A stretch of DNA of 64,000 bases from Branchipolynoe longqiensis (GCA_030323885.1 CM059200.1:3169729-3233728); one strand, 5' to 3'; positions 21,939-33,185 are shown, counted from the first letter of the stretch. Notes: generated by a model from the sequence alone, not told the origin. Translations and numbers: made by a program.

Positions 21939-22928
21939 AGGGCGCATTCCATATACACGTAATGCGTTATGCGAATGCCATCATTCCATACACGCGTTAT
22001 GCATTATGCAGTGAAGTATATAAAAAGTACGGTGCAAACATGTAGGTTTATGCGGCGGACCTGTTAGGAAGCAGTCTTCATGAGAAATATGAAGAATGGG
22101 ACGGTGCAAACATGTAGGTTTATGCGGCGGACCTGTCAGGAAGCAGTCTTCATGAGAAATATGAAGAATGGGACGGTGCAAACATGTAGGTTTATGCGGC
22201 GGACCTGTTAGGAAGCAGTCTTCATGAGAAATATGAAGAATGGGACGGTGCAAACATGGCTCAATTTAGCTTGCTTCGAGGGATGTTAGGACCGTCCCAA
22301 ATATGAAGACTGCTTCCTAACAGGTCCGCCGCATAAACCTACATGTTTGCACCGTCCCATTCTTCATATTTCTCATGAAGACTGCTTCCTAACTCTATAA
22401 CAGGTCCGCCACATGAACCTACATGTTTGCACCGTCCCATTCTTCATATTTCTCATGAAGACTGCTTCCTAACAGGTCTGCCACATAAACCTACATGTTT
22501 GCACTGTCCCATTCTTCATATTTCTCATGAAGACTGCTTCCTAACAGGTCCGCCGCATAAACCTACATGTTTGCACTGTCCCATTCTTCATATTTCTCAT
22601 GAAGACCGGCTGTCCGTAATTATCAGTCGCCTCCTCCAGCCTTATATCAATGGACAAATGCGACTGATGCTTTTCTGTTCGCACCACCTTGTCCCGGCTG
22701 TCCGTAATTATCAGTCGCCTCCTCCAGCCTTATATCAATGGACAAATGCGACTGATGCTTTTCTATCCGCACCACCTTTACGCATTACGCACCGATCGCT
22801 ACATGGAGCGATCGGGATAATGGATTTCTTTCGCATTCGCATTACGCGTGTATGGAATGTAGCTCATAGGTTTCAAGGCGTTTCGATTTTTTGTCGCATT
22901 CGCATTACGCGTATATGGAATGCGCCCT
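21939..22928. mobile_element. Large foldback element containing head-to-head 72-bp tandem arrays
   Basis: Outer inverted repeats AGGGCGCATTCCATATACAC (left) and AGGGCGCATTCCATATACGC (from the right) are followed by repeats of GCATTACGC type. Flanks TTA / TCA nearly match. Inside, three plus-oriented copies (22030-22257) and about four inverted copies (22296-22605) of a 72-bp unit (GGTGCAAACATGTAGG ... AAATATGAAGAATGGG) face each other across a 40-bp spacer. An 80-bp unit (GGCTGTCCGTAATTATCAGT) is then duplicated at 22607-22770. The periodic open frames with HISHEDCFLTG are translations of this array, not genes. Confidence 0.85.
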
Positions 22929-22984
22929 TCACTTGGGTTCCTGGCGCACACTGCGCTGTGTGTGTGAGTTATGTTTGGTGTTTT

Positions 22985-23130
22985 CTGGGGTAGTTGCTAG
23001 TAACATCTGGGGTCATCAACTTGTGAAAGTGCATGCTCATGGCAGCTTTATGGTGCTGCTCCACTGGGATATTGGGGAAGTCGGCATCATGACCTGATTG
23101 ATATTCCACTCAGTAACATTATCCTTATAC
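22985..23130 (-). mobile_element. SINE family 1, 3' body fragment
   Basis: Minus-strand fragment from GTTGCTAGTAACATC through CTCAGTAACATTATCC, cut by the TTAA element that follows at 23131. Confidence 0.75.
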
Positions 23131-23134
23131 TTAA

Positions 23135-24782
23135 AGTTGCATGGTCCGATGGCACTTGAATTTTTGTATTATTTTTGAGATAAATATATCAAATTGATCG
23201 TTACAAGCTACTAATCATTAGTCTGGAGTGATTTTGATTAAAGATGATTAGTTTTGAAGTAATATGAGCTGAAAGAACCAAAAATAATTTCGACAAGCTT
23301 GTCAAAAGTCCTGTGGCTATGACCCAGATGGTCATCTCGCGGTGACCACGTGATGTGAGATGACCTGGAACCTTACAGGACTGTAGGTAGGTATTCCTGG
23401 TTGGGCTGCCCTTCTGGGACTGGATTAGTGCCATAGGCCCATGGCACTAGGGTTTTTAACAAAATATAATGTGTGTCTGTTGTCTGTCTATGTATGTCTG
23501 TATGTATCTGTGTGTGTCTATCTGTGTGTTTCTCTGTATGTGTGGGTATGTATGTATGTATGTGTGTGTATGTATGTGTGTGTGTCTGCCTCTATCTGTG
23601 TGCGTCTGTCTATGTGTCTCTGTCTGTGTGTCTCTCTCTGCAAAGTCAGGTCGGGTGTATGTGTGTCTGTGTATGTCAGGTGTGTGCATGTCTGTGTGTT
23701 TCTGTGTCTGTGTGTGCTGTCTATGCATGTCTGTCTGTGTGTGTATATGTATGTGTGGTAATGTCTGTGTGTGTATGTGCGTCTGTGTGTATATCTGTGG
23801 GTATGTATGTGTGTGGCTGCCTCTGTCTGTGTGTGTCTGTGTGTGTCTCTCTCTGCAAAGTCAGGTCGGGTGTATGTATGTCTGTGTGTGTATGTCTGTA
23901 TGTGTGTGTGTCTATGTATGTATGTGTGTGTCTGCCTCTGTCTGTGTGCGGCTGTCTATGTGTCTGTGTGTGTGTCTATCTCTGCAAAGTCATGTCGGGT
24001 GTATGTGTCTCTGTGTATGTCGGGTGTGTGCATGTATGTGTGTTTGTGTGTCTGTGTGTGCTGTCTATGCATGTCTGTCTGTGTGTGTCTGTCTGTGTGT
24101 ATATATATGGGTGGTAATGTATGTGTATGTTAGTGTGTGTCTGTATGTATGTGTGTGTGTCTGTGTGTGTATGTCTATGTGTGTATGTCTCTGCATGTCT
24201 GTCTGTGTGTATGTCTGTGTGTGTCTGTCTGGGGGTGTGTGTGTGTGTGTGTGGCTCTCTCTCTGCAAAGTTAGGTTGGGTGTATGTGTGTCTGTGTATG
24301 TTGGGTGTGTGCATGTGTGTGTGTTTCTGTGTATGTGTGTGCTGTCTGTGCATGTCTGTCTGTGTGTGCCTATCTATGGGTGTCTGTCTGTGTGTGTATG
24401 TCTTGTGTGTATGTCTGTGTGTGTATGTCTGTGTGTATGTCTGTCTCTGTGTCTCTGTAAAGTCAGGTCAGGAAACACACAGACACATACACACACATCC
24501 ACCTCATATCCCCTTCCCCTCTATGACCCTGCACAGCAGGCCTACTTGGTTGGGGGGGCTAATGGGGTCACAAGATTGGCCTAATTGGTTAATAGCCTTC
24601 CTGCATAATGGGTGTTTCAAACTGAGTGTTCAAAGGGGTGAGGTTATAAACTCACTGGTTATTCTGTATATACTGTCCCAAATCATTAGCTAATACACCA
24701 ATATCTAAGTTGGACATATAGCATCAAATGTAAGTAGTTGTTTTAATTTTGACAAAATTATATTTCATCGGACCATGCAACT
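23135..24782 (+). mobile_element. TTAA element carrying an internal TG-rich minisatellite (copy 1)
   Basis: Bounded by TTAA at 23131-23134 and 24783-24786, with termini AGTTGCATGGTCCGATGG and CATCGGACCATGCAACT related to the short TTAA MITEs. The left 325 bp include GTCATCTCGCGGTGACCACG; the right 300 bp include GTGAGGTTATAAACTCACTGG. The middle kilobase is minisatellite. A second copy lies at 55637-57475 with near-identical unique flanks. No transposase. Confidence 0.85.
23470..24480. repeat. TG/TC-rich minisatellite with CAAAGTCAGG landmarks
   Basis: Degenerate TGTGTGTCTGTCTATG-type array with higher-order blocks. CTCTGCAAAGTCAGGT-like landmarks recur near 23641, 23856, 23985, 24266 and 24458. 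Stop codons are rare for compositional reasons, giving long Cys/Val/Ser 'ORFs' in all forward frames and His/Thr frames on the other strand; none is a gene. Confidence 0.9.
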
Positions 24783-24795
24783 TTAATAAACTAGT

Positions 24796-25270
24796 CCTTA
24801 CCCTCTTCTAATGCTGAGCACCAGGCTATGTAGATAAAGGATTCACCCGGTACTCACAGTACACACATCTAAGAAGCAACATTTATTCTTTGTAGATGTC
24901 TTCATATTTACCCACTACCTTTGAGTTGAAAAATATAATAAAATAGCTAGTTTAATACGATTTAAAATTGAAATCGACGGTGTTCTATGGCCGCCATCTT
25001 GTCTTTTTGCATTCTCTCGCATTTTTACCAAATCTGTGCCAGTATATGTAGCCATTTGATCATGGAACCATAGTTTCTACTTCCTGTTCCATACTAAAGC
25101 TAATTTCGCCTGTATTTACACTATGTTGTCGTTCACCCATGTATTACAAGTACAGTGTGAATCTTTTATCTACAGGCTATGTAGCGATTGATATATTCAT
25201 TTTGTATGCCATTAGTTTGACTCAGTCGGGTTCGTACCCGCGACCTCCCGTATAGGAAGCGAGCCTCTGG
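24796..25270 (-). mobile_element. SINE family 1 split by a Mutator-like MITE
   Basis: Minus-strand SINE pieces at 24796-24830 (TCTTCTAATGCTGAGCACCAG) and 25173-25268 (tRNA-like head, antisense B box CGGGTTCGTACCCGC) are separated by the element at 24831-25172. Confidence 0.75.
24831..25172 (-). mobile_element. MITE with 9-bp target duplication, Mutator-like (copy 1)
   Basis: Ends TAGATAAAGGATTCACCC and, from the right, TAGATAAAAGATTCACAC. Flanked by perfect 9-bp CAGGCTATG (24822-24830, 25173-25181), which is part of the interrupted SINE. 9-bp duplication is the hallmark of the MuDR/Mutator superfamily. 342 bp, non-coding. Other copies at 62378-62757 and, partly, 58499-58770. Confidence 0.85.
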
Positions 25271-25314
25271 TCTGTCTGTCTGTCTCACTCTCTCTGTCCA
25301 TCCCACCATTCTCC

Positions 25315-25520
25315 TCTTGAAAGAGGACTTGACCAAATGGCTTAATGGTAGATCATCTGCCTTCTTTCTGGTAGGGAGGTTGTGGGTTCTATCCCAGACC
25401 AGTACAAACGAAAGGCCTAAAGTGAGAAATAAATGGTGTTTGTCACTCACTACCCTGTCTGGTGCTAGTGCGGTGAGTGCAGACGTAGGTGACAGAAGGT
25501 TGCTAGGGTGTAATATGCCA
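25315..25520 (+). mobile_element. tRNA-derived SINE, different family
   Basis: tRNA-like head with A box (TGGCTTAATGGTAGATCATC) and B box (TGTGGGTTCTATCCCAG), then a body (GTGTTTGTCACTCACTACCC, GGTGACAGAAGGTTGCTAGG) unrelated to SINE family 1. Only copy in the window, so the SINE call rests on the head plus the non-tRNA body. Confidence 0.55.
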
Positions 25521-25525
25521 ATTAA

Positions 25526-26376
25526 AGCTGCATAGTCCGATGAAGTATCAAATTTTCAAAACCAAAACAATTATCTGGATTATATTCTACATATCTTCCG
25601 TAGCTACTGGGGCATTTATCAAGCATTTCTTTCTGCACAGAAGGAAACACTGTGTAAAGTCGCCGGCTGGTGGTGTGGGTGGTGTGGACAAGCCAACAGA
25701 AATCAATACAGGTAATGAAGGCAAGTAGGTAAAGAGTGAAAGTAGGAGAGTGAGACTCCTTGATTTATTATCTTATATAGGTTTCTAGAATCCAAGATGG
25801 CAGTGGTCACATGGGTTGATCCACCAATCAGAGTTCAATCTGTTGTATCCAAGGCCTTGTTATGCTGGCTACAGTGCCTTGTGGTGGCCAATGATCCATA
25901 AATAACACCATGGGGGAGGGGGTATGTGAGGTGACTCCTCCAAAGACTATTTATTCTAAGAAGTGACACTCCTCCAAAGGCTATTTTACTATACAATTTC
26001 TATACCTAATGAGTAATAGTTTACCAATTCCACATATCCCTCATATGCCTTTGGTTTTTATATATTACCATTTACCATTATATAGACAAGTTGCAATTTA
26101 TTTTAGTAGTTTCACATATATATCCTCATGCCATTAAATCAGAGAATTTTACAACTGGGTTAATTTAATATAACCCGTTACTGCAGACGCCTATGGGGTC
26201 AGAGTTTTGGTGTGCTTGCCAAAACTAATTCTACATGCTTCTACTTCAAATATCTCAAAAGTTATCCATTTAAAATAAAAGTTACTTCAAACTGTAGTAA
26301 AGTAGATACTAATGATCAATCAAATCTATTTATCTCAGAAAAATGACAGAAACTCAAAACCATCGGACTATGCAAC
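25526..26376 (-). mobile_element. TTAA-target MITE interrupted by a 485-bp insertion
   Basis: TTAA at 25522-25525 and 26377-26380 bound termini AGCTGCATAGTCCGATG and CATCGGACTATGCAACT. The family body is broken at about 25660 and resumes near 26145 (TAATATAACCCGTTACTGCAG). The inserted DNA, including CCAAGATGGCAGTGG and ACAGTGCCTTGTGGTGG, is not recognised. Confidence 0.75.
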
Positions 26377-26497
26377 TTTAATCAAACCCACTTTGTTTTG
26401 AATAGTGGCTTGGTTTGAAATATTGTGCGCAGGAAGTGTGACCCAACTTCTTCGCTCGTGTCCCAGAATGCACAGCGTATCGCAGCGTCCCCACCTG

Positions 26498-26642
26498 GGG
26501 CCGTATTCATGACGCGGTGTTAGCGAGCCAAAACTGGTTTTGGCCGGGATTTCTGGGTTAGCGGCGAAAACTCAGTACGCAAGGAGTGGTGTTAGCGCAA
26601 ACACACCGAGTGTAAGCTAACACCGCGTCGTGAATATGGGCC
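26498..26642. mobile_element. Short foldback element, GGGCCGTATTCATGACG type
   Basis: Ends GGGCCGTATTCATGACGCGG and, from the right, GGCCCATATTCACGACGCGG, identical at 17 of 20 positions and continuing into GTGTTAGC. Flanked by CTG (26495-26497, 26643-26645). 145 bp; GTTAGCG/GCTAACACC words repeat in both orientations. Confidence 0.8.
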
Positions 26643-26645
26643 CTG

Positions 26646-27164
26646 CGAAAAACCTAGCTTTCAGACAACGTGAGGTCGGCAATTTCGCACTCTCTTTCTC
26701 CCAGCCCCCCCCACCCCCCCATACACACACCAAACCAACTCACCCTCACCCAACCTCGGTTTTATTTTTATTGTTTTTGTGTGTGTTGGGGGAGGGGCGG
26801 CAGGTGGAGGTCACAAACGGACACTTTCACTACACTGGGAGACTCAGTTGAATCAGTGAGATCTATATAATAGCGAGTTTTCTCTCATGGAAGAAAAAAA
26901 AAAGAGGAAGAAACCATTCAACTAGTGAAGAAATTGATTGAATTCTTGACTAGCCGAGGCTTAGTCATTGATACCAAAATCGCGTTCCTTCATCTAATTA
27001 GCCGAGAAATAGATTATCTGTTCAGATGTTGAGTAGTAGATTCGATGAACTGAATATAAAAGCACCCCATCTATCTTGCCTGGGGGGTGGGGGTATTGCA
27101 AACATTCCAATTCATCATATATTCCTTAAGTGCGACTCATGTTTAAAAACCGCAGGAAAGGGGC
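26646..27164. other. Spacer, no feature seen
   Basis: Contains C- and CA-rich patches at 26704-26760 and a poly-A patch near 26888. No gene or element recognised. Confidence 0.4.
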
Positions 27165-27346
27165 GACCTGTTTGTTAGTAAGCCTAATGTGACCTGTTTG
27201 TTAGTAAGCCTAATGTGACCTGTTTGTTAGTAAGCCTAATGTGACCTGTTTGTTAGTAAGCCTAATGTGAACTGTTTGTTAGTAAGCCTAATGTGACCTG
27301 TTTGTTAGTAAGCCTAATGTGACCTGTTTGTTAGTAAGCCTAATGT
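27165..27346. repeat. 26-bp minisatellite, seven copies
   Basis: Seven nearly identical units GACCTGTTTGTTAGTAAGCC + TAATGT; one unit has GAACTG. Very low divergence suggests recent expansion. Confidence 0.95.
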
Positions 27347-27747
27347 TGGGTTCAGGGGGAAATAACCCTCCATTGAGAAACAAACCCATTAAACTTTTCT
27401 CTTTTTTTTAAATATTGGAAAAAAAGCTCACCAAAAACACCCCACATGAATAGCCTTATTGAAAGCACACTGCACGACACATCAAGCCGCTGTCCTATCG
27501 GGAAACCCCAAGAGCAGGGAGTGGCGAGGCAGTGGACCGTGACCGTGCTGCGCACGGCGGGTTGCTGCGCATGTGCGAGGCTTCAACCACGCGTTGCGGG
27601 AAGAGTTTTCAAACCGAGGCTAGGACCAGACGCAACCTACCAGTACCACCAGCGTAGCACTGTGCGCATGTAGTGGGTTATGGGGGGGGGGTGCCCGGAT
27701 ATGGTACAGTGCACATCATGTATGCAGACATGTGTGTCTGTATAATC

Positions 27748-28110
27748 GTCTGTATTCCATATATGTGGTATGCGTGGTATGCGAATGTGGCAAAAAAATC
27801 GAAAAGCATGTAAATGAATAGTGGCACTTCCATGCGTCCGAATGCGAACGCAAATGCTGCAAATGGATCGACCCATGGACCGACCGGTGCAAATGCAAAT
27901 ACTGCTGCGTTTGCCATAGAAAACAAAAGTAACTTTGATCTTCCTTCACAAACTTGGAGCAAAAAAGTCCCAAAAAATATCATGGGTATCTTTTTTGGTG
28001 TGTTTGTTTAACGATCCCCCAGCACAAAAAGTAAACATTGGCTATTGGCTATTGGGAGTTGGCATATATCTATGCCGCATATACCACATTCACATTCTGT
28101 GTATATGGAA
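27748..28110. mobile_element. Possible decayed foldback element
   Basis: ATTCCATATATGTGGTATGCG near 27752 faces GCATATACCACATTCACATT ... TATGGAAT near 28077-28107 as an imperfect inverted repeat, and the words resemble the ends of the element at 21939-22928. GAATGCGAACGCAAATGC words fill the interior. No clean target duplication. Confidence 0.4.
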
Positions 28111-28470
28111 TCTTAGCTTAAGGCAGCCACTTGCCTCTGCCAATGAGCCAACCAACTTCATGTTCTCCTCTAAGATCACTCAATGTGGTTGTGTTTATTT
28201 GTTGTTATCTTAAAATGCGGGGAGCATTTTGGTTTGAAAATTTGATTTGGAACAATTGCTAATCAATTTGGAAATTGATTCGCGGTCTACATAACTTGTA
28301 TCACGATTCACAACACGATACCAAACAAAAAACTGTTGTGTTTCGTAGAATGTTAAAAAAATATCTGCGTGGATGTGGCATGTTAAGTGGTGTGTTAAAT
28401 AGACCCACACCTGTGCTGCTGGGAAGTTGGCATGTATACTGGTGCAATATCACCAGTCAATGTACATCAG

Positions 28471-29196
28471 GGGCCATATGCAGGAGTCGGTGGTAATCGG
28501 TGGTAGCGAGCCAAAATGGTGGTAAGCGGGAATTTCCCGGTTAGTGGCGAAAAATGGTATGCAAGAAGCGGTGATAGGCCTAACACCAAAACCTTAACGG
28601 TGTTACCTTACCCCTGATAGATAGGAGGTATAGCGAGTGCATTAGGCCCAAATCTATTCAATGTGACCATATTTAACAGAATTACATACGCAATAAGTGA
28701 AATTTTATCAATTTAACCCTAAATTCGAAGCGTTATTAAGGCTACCGCCGCATTGGTGGCGATATTAATAGTTATATTTTCGACGAACGTACAGTAAACA
28801 AACCGCCGCCGGCGCCAGTATGGAAAGCAACGTCGATGTGGCGGCTGCGGCGATTTGTTTACTTTACGTTCGTCGATTCGAAAATATAAATATTAATATC
28901 GCCGCCGTTACGGCAGCAGCATTAATATAGCTTCGAATTTAGGGTTAATTTCATCAAATTTCACTTATTGCGTATCTAATTCTGTTAAATATGATAGCAT
29001 TTAATATATTTAAGCCTAATATATGGGTACAGACGCAGAGGGATTTCCCAAATCTATAAATAGATTCACATTTAGCTATAATGAAAGTGTTACGCGCTCC
29101 TGCATACGGCTTGACGCATTCCGCGGCTCCGAGATAGCTAAACGGTAACAGGCTGTAACACCAAATCTCGCTAACACTGACTCCTGCATACGGCCC
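28471..29196. mobile_element. Foldback element with a long internal palindrome
   Basis: Outer ends GGGCCATATGCAGGAGTCGG and, from the right, GGGCCGTATGCAGGAGTCAG, flanked by CAG (28468-28470, 29197-29199). Inside, about 28645-28820 and 28845-29015 form a second inverted repeat with arms of roughly 175 bp around a short spacer (shared words TTCGAAGC, AACCCTAAATTCGAA, GTTTACTTTACGTTCGTCGA). The core is shared with 16237-16382. Confidence 0.8.
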
Positions 29197-29402
29197 CAGG
29201 TGTACTGTATTGTGAAAAAGGGTAACCATCGTTCTGTTCACGCACACACACGCACACACATCATTAATTAAACACATGGAATAGGCTTCCTACCGAAATA
29301 GCCGAAACTCCATCAGTAAATGCATTGAAAATCAGACTAAAACAATTTGGAGTCAGTATCGGTATAGTCAGTCCTCATCGCATGGCCACTAATTACGACT
29401 GG

Positions 29403-29570
<168 letters not shown>

Positions 29571-29571
29571 G

Positions 29572-29641
29572 ATAAGTATGAGTGAGGATAAGTATGAGTG
29601 AGGATAAGTATGAGTGAGGATAAGTATGAGTGAGGATAAGT
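29572..29641. repeat. 16-bp minisatellite ATAAGTATGAGTGAGG
   Basis: About four perfect units directly after the AC tract. Confidence 0.9.
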
Positions 29642-29740
29642 ATAATTTGACTCTATATGTGTGGGTTTCCCCATCTACCATTGATCCCAACCAGTGCATG
29701 CCAAGATGGGAAGAGCAGCGATATAGCTTGTTTCATACTG

Positions 29741-29742
<2 letters not shown>

Positions 29743-29788
<46 letters not shown>
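29743..29788. repeat. (ATT)n microsatellite
   Basis: About fifteen ATT triplets; followed at 29803-29840 by a duplicated ACAGGATATATCCTAGATGC. Confidence 0.9.
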
Positions 29789-30015
29789 CAATCTTAGATG
29801 CGTACAGGATATATCCTAGATGCGGACAGGATATATCCTAGATAACATTAATTAGTAAATTCAAATACCAATTTATCAATAAAACAAACAAAAAAGATAA
29901 TAAATGGTTCCTTCTCGAATATTAATTCTGCTTTCCCACAGAAGAGAACAAATCAATAACTACCCATTTGTTATCTATCTAATTAAAGACAATTATATGC
30001 TGTATATAAGCAGAT

Positions 30016-30017
<2 letters not shown>

Positions 30018-30103
<86 letters not shown>

Positions 30104-30124
30104 CACCACCACCACCACCACCAC
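30018..30124. repeat. (CA)n / (ACACAT)n / (CAC)n compound microsatellite
   Basis: Three adjacent simple repeats: CA to about 30058, ACACAT to about 30098, CAC to 30124. Confidence 0.95.
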
Positions 30125-30958
30125 ATAGGCTCATCCTGTGCGCATGTGTACGACCACAGAGCCTCCGAGGTTACTGCGACAAATCACCCTCCTTTCATAT
30201 CAGATTGTGTCGCCTCAACAAGACAATGTGGCGCCGCCTACTTCCGGTTGCGATCTGCGCACGCAGATCCTTGTCTGCCGGCGTGATTCTGCGCGGTGGC
30301 TCCATCCGGGCCCAGGCTCTGTCCCCCGTACCGCCCCGCACCTGCTAATAACAGGTTACATCCAGATACTCACACAAAAAAGAAAGAGGGAGAGAGAAGG
30401 AGAGCGGCCGTAATATATCAGTGTATGTGCGCCCTTATTTTACCAACTACTCGCCGATGTTTATTTCAAATATATATATATGTTAGAATGGTGGAGGGGT
30501 GGTAAATTATATAACACAAGTTATTCCTACTTTATACCATCGATCATAACCATTGGACCCTTACAATATGGTGAAAATTAAATAGGTTATAAATTTAAGT
30601 TTGTGTTATCCAGTTATTTCCTTGCCTTTTTAATCATTAAGGCCTCTCGAAAAGATGCGCCTATAATATAAGAGTATTATGTGAATTTTATCTTTTAAAT
30701 CGTTTGGTGGTTTTGTTGTTGTTATCAGTAACAGTCCAATTTTTTAGTATATTTTCACTTTTCCACATTTGTCTTCTTCATATTTATACTACATAATATA
30801 AGTGAATTATAATTGATTATAATAATATAAATAACGAAGCATATATCAAGGTTTAATTATATTTATTGTTACTGTTGTATCTATATTATCCTGTATTAGG
30901 AGTCGCGCACCAACCCCAGCGGGGCGTGCGAATGGGGCGCCACCTGTACAGCGCCGGA
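30125..30958. other. Spacer with a short CpG-rich patch
   Basis: 30150-30360 and 30895-30960 are GC- and CpG-rich between AT-rich stretches. No coding domain recognised in the open frames at 30138-30413. Could hold regulatory DNA but nothing specific is seen. Confidence 0.35.
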
Positions 30959-31546
30959 ATAGACTACATCACGGTTCCAGCGGCGCGGTGCATTGTGGGA
31001 TGTGTCAGAGCAAACCCCCCCCCCCCCACAAAAAGCACATGGCACATGCTAATACACTGGGTGGAGCTATGAAATGTGCTAGTTTCAGCTCTTCTTTGAA
31101 ACATAGAATACTAACTAAAAATATATATATAATAAATTAAGATATTAATCATTTATCCAGCATTGCATTTACATCAATATAATCAGCACATCGTATGCCA
31201 TGTGCATTTAGATTTAGAAAGATCTAGGCACTCAGACTAGTGTCAGAGCCACAGCCAGAGTACTCAATGCATTGTCAATGGCAGTGAGTAATCTCCATAC
31301 AGAAAAAGTAAAATATTGCAAAAACCACACGACCTAGAGACAAACCGCTTGGAACACATATAGAAAACAGGTTTAACAAAAGGATTATATTAAATTGATA
31401 AGGTTAGGGTTTGGGATTTCTATTAATTTGGAATACAACTGACGTTTTTCAATGTGCGTATAGGCAAACTCAATGGCCGTACGCCTTTGCTTTGCTCCCA
31501 AGGCCGTTTTCGGCGCATGTGCAGTCGGAACCGTGATGTAGTCTAT
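30959..31546 (-). mobile_element. TIR element with perfect 20-bp ends around a shared core
   Basis: ATAGACTACATCACGGTTCC at 30959-30978 is the exact inverse of 31527-31546. The interior (about 31240-31470) is the reverse complement of the core at 46908-47320 and 50466-50645 (GGTTAGGGTTTGGGATTTC, ATTGTCAATGGCAGTGAG). A poly-C run lies at about 31016-31027. Target duplication not clear. Confidence 0.7.
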
Positions 31547-31555
31547 TGTATCACT

Positions 31556-31650
31556 CCTGTCACTTGTTCAACAGATAAGCTCAAGTTATATTCTGCTTGT
31601 CCTTGCCTACTCTCACTTGGCTCGGACAGGCGGACAATCTCTTATTTTGA
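31556..31650 (-). repeat. Dispersed repeat copy (SCHARTAG-free unnamed family)
   Basis: About 85 bp (GCTTGTCCTTGCCTACTCTCACTTGGCTCGGACAGGC region) matches the reverse complement of 40383-40470 and more loosely 62795-62915. All copies are rich in GGACAAG/CTTGTCC words. Family not recognised; it has no established name. Confidence 0.55.
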
Positions 31651-31968
31651 ATGTTGTTAGTATATATATAGTTAGTCATACTAATACAAATAGAAGTTAG
31701 GTCTGGTTGGTGCCTGTCTGCTGGCAGGTTTATTGAACTAATCAGACAGCTGGTCATCCCAATAAATATCACCATGGAGAATGAGTGCAAACACCAATTA
31801 AGCATTTATTAGTAGCCATCTATCGTTTCAACAGATGATGATGTCTTAAAACTTTATGCAAACAGAAAAAAAGAGGGGGGAAGGTCAGTTTGAAATTGTA
31901 ATAAGTAACAAATTGCAGATATTAACGATTTACAGTAAATCAAAATGGTACATTGCTTCCTCTTGAGT

Positions 31969-32344
31969 CAGGGATGAAAGATCTCCGCGATTTCGCGGAT
32001 TTCCGGGATTTGTCCTGCAGCACGATCAACGTGGACACTACTAATACATTGTTTACGCTGCAGCACCATCAGCGTATACTACTAATAAATGCTTCAAACA
32101 CCGCAGCACTATCAGTGTATACTAATAATGGTTCAAACGCCGCAGCACTATCAGCGGATGCTACTAATAAATGCTTCAAACGCCGCAGCACTATCAGCGT
32201 ATACCAATATATATTGGTGTACGCTGATAGTGTCTTTGGATAGTCTCCAAATTTCCAGGAATTTCCGCGATTCCCTGACAATGCTAAACCTATTGGAGAC
32301 TATCAGCATTTCCGCTTTTTCCCCGGAGACCACTTTCATCCCTG
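31969..32344. mobile_element. CAGGGATGAAAG-type TIR element (copy 1)
   Basis: Ends CAGGGATGAAAG / CTTTCATCCCTG. Just inside the left end is a CCGCGATTTCGCGG palindrome. The interior has four or five copies of a roughly 42-bp unit (GCAGCACTATCAGCGTATAC, GCTTCAAACGCC). The CAGGG ends suggest a hAT-like MITE, but no 8-bp duplication is evident. Second copy at 37876-38329. Confidence 0.75.
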
Positions 32345-32499
32345 TTGGGTACTACGAGGATGTAAACACTAAGTCAAACAAATCTGTCTTCAAAGGACAA
32401 CTCTACATCCAGACCACTATTGTCCTAATATAGCAGATGTCCTGTCATCGGAGAGACCGTCTAATGCGACAAAAACAATATGTACATTTAAAAATTGTT

Positions 32500-32785
32500 T
32501 TCTAACAGTGCGTATGCATGGCGACTTTTATAGTGCTGCTCCACTGGGATACTGTCGCCAACACCCATGCCCCAATACCCCACTCAGTCACATTATTCTG
32601 ATACTGAGTAAACCAGTCCTTGCCTTATTTTTTTAGTAATGCCGAGCACCAAGCTAGGAAGCTACAAGTATTAATTTTGCATATATATATATCATTGGTT
32701 TGATTCGGTCGGGATTCGAACCCACGTCTTCCAGTGGAGGATACCAGTTGGCGCTCTTACCGTTTTGACCATCCCGTGGAGTGCT
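32500..32785 (-). mobile_element. SINE family 1, lacking its tail
   Basis: Minus-strand body (GGCGACTTTTATAGTGCTGC) to tRNA-like head (antisense B box GGGATTCGAACCC at 32710-32722). The 3' tail end is missing. Confidence 0.8.
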
Positions 32786-32811
32786 GAAGACAAGGGCTGC
32801 TGTAGACTATC

Positions 32812-33178
32812 CAAAGACCCTATAATACTAAGACGGCTCACTCAGCCTGTACTGCATGATCAAAATGATCAAACTCACCACTTGGTGCGCTGGTTGTTCT
32901 CTTGTTAAACAGGTGCTATATTATATGTATAGATGTATATATGAATGTGAAAGATGTGTGATGATGATGCTGATGATGATGTGTATTTGTTCATAGCAAT
33001 TTCATATTGATGTGTATTCATACTTACCTATCTCCTATATAATATAATTGTATGTGTTTACATGTGAAACACCAACCAGCAGCCGGGCTGATCAAACCCA
33101 CCACAAGGTGGCACTGCGAAATTTACATTACCATGGGAGAGATAGGGAGTGAGCCGTCTTAGTATTATAGGGTCTTAG
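32812..33178. mobile_element. MITE with 7-bp target duplication (copy 2)
   Basis: Same element as 18248-18618, about 95% identical by eye. Flanked by perfect 7-bp GACTATC (32805-32811, 33179-33185). Ends CAAAGACCCTATAATAC / GTATTATAGGGTCTTAG. Confidence 0.85.
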
Positions 33179-33185
33179 GACTATC

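Noticed and set aside
21981..22993. Periodic protein with repeated HISHEDCFLTG motif, 90-188 codons
   Set aside because: The 72-bp DNA repeat is a multiple of three, so the period is kept open by the array; it lies inside a foldback element.
23441..24693. Long Cys/Val/Ser-rich open frames (up to 371 codons) in all forward frames and His/Thr-rich frames in reverse
   Set aside because: They translate a TG/TC-rich minisatellite that lacks stop codons for compositional reasons; the same occurs at 55947-57213.
31556..31650. Possible coding remnant in the GGACAAG-rich dispersed repeat
   Set aside because: The three copies share DNA words but no common reading frame, so it is kept as an unnamed non-coding repeat only.
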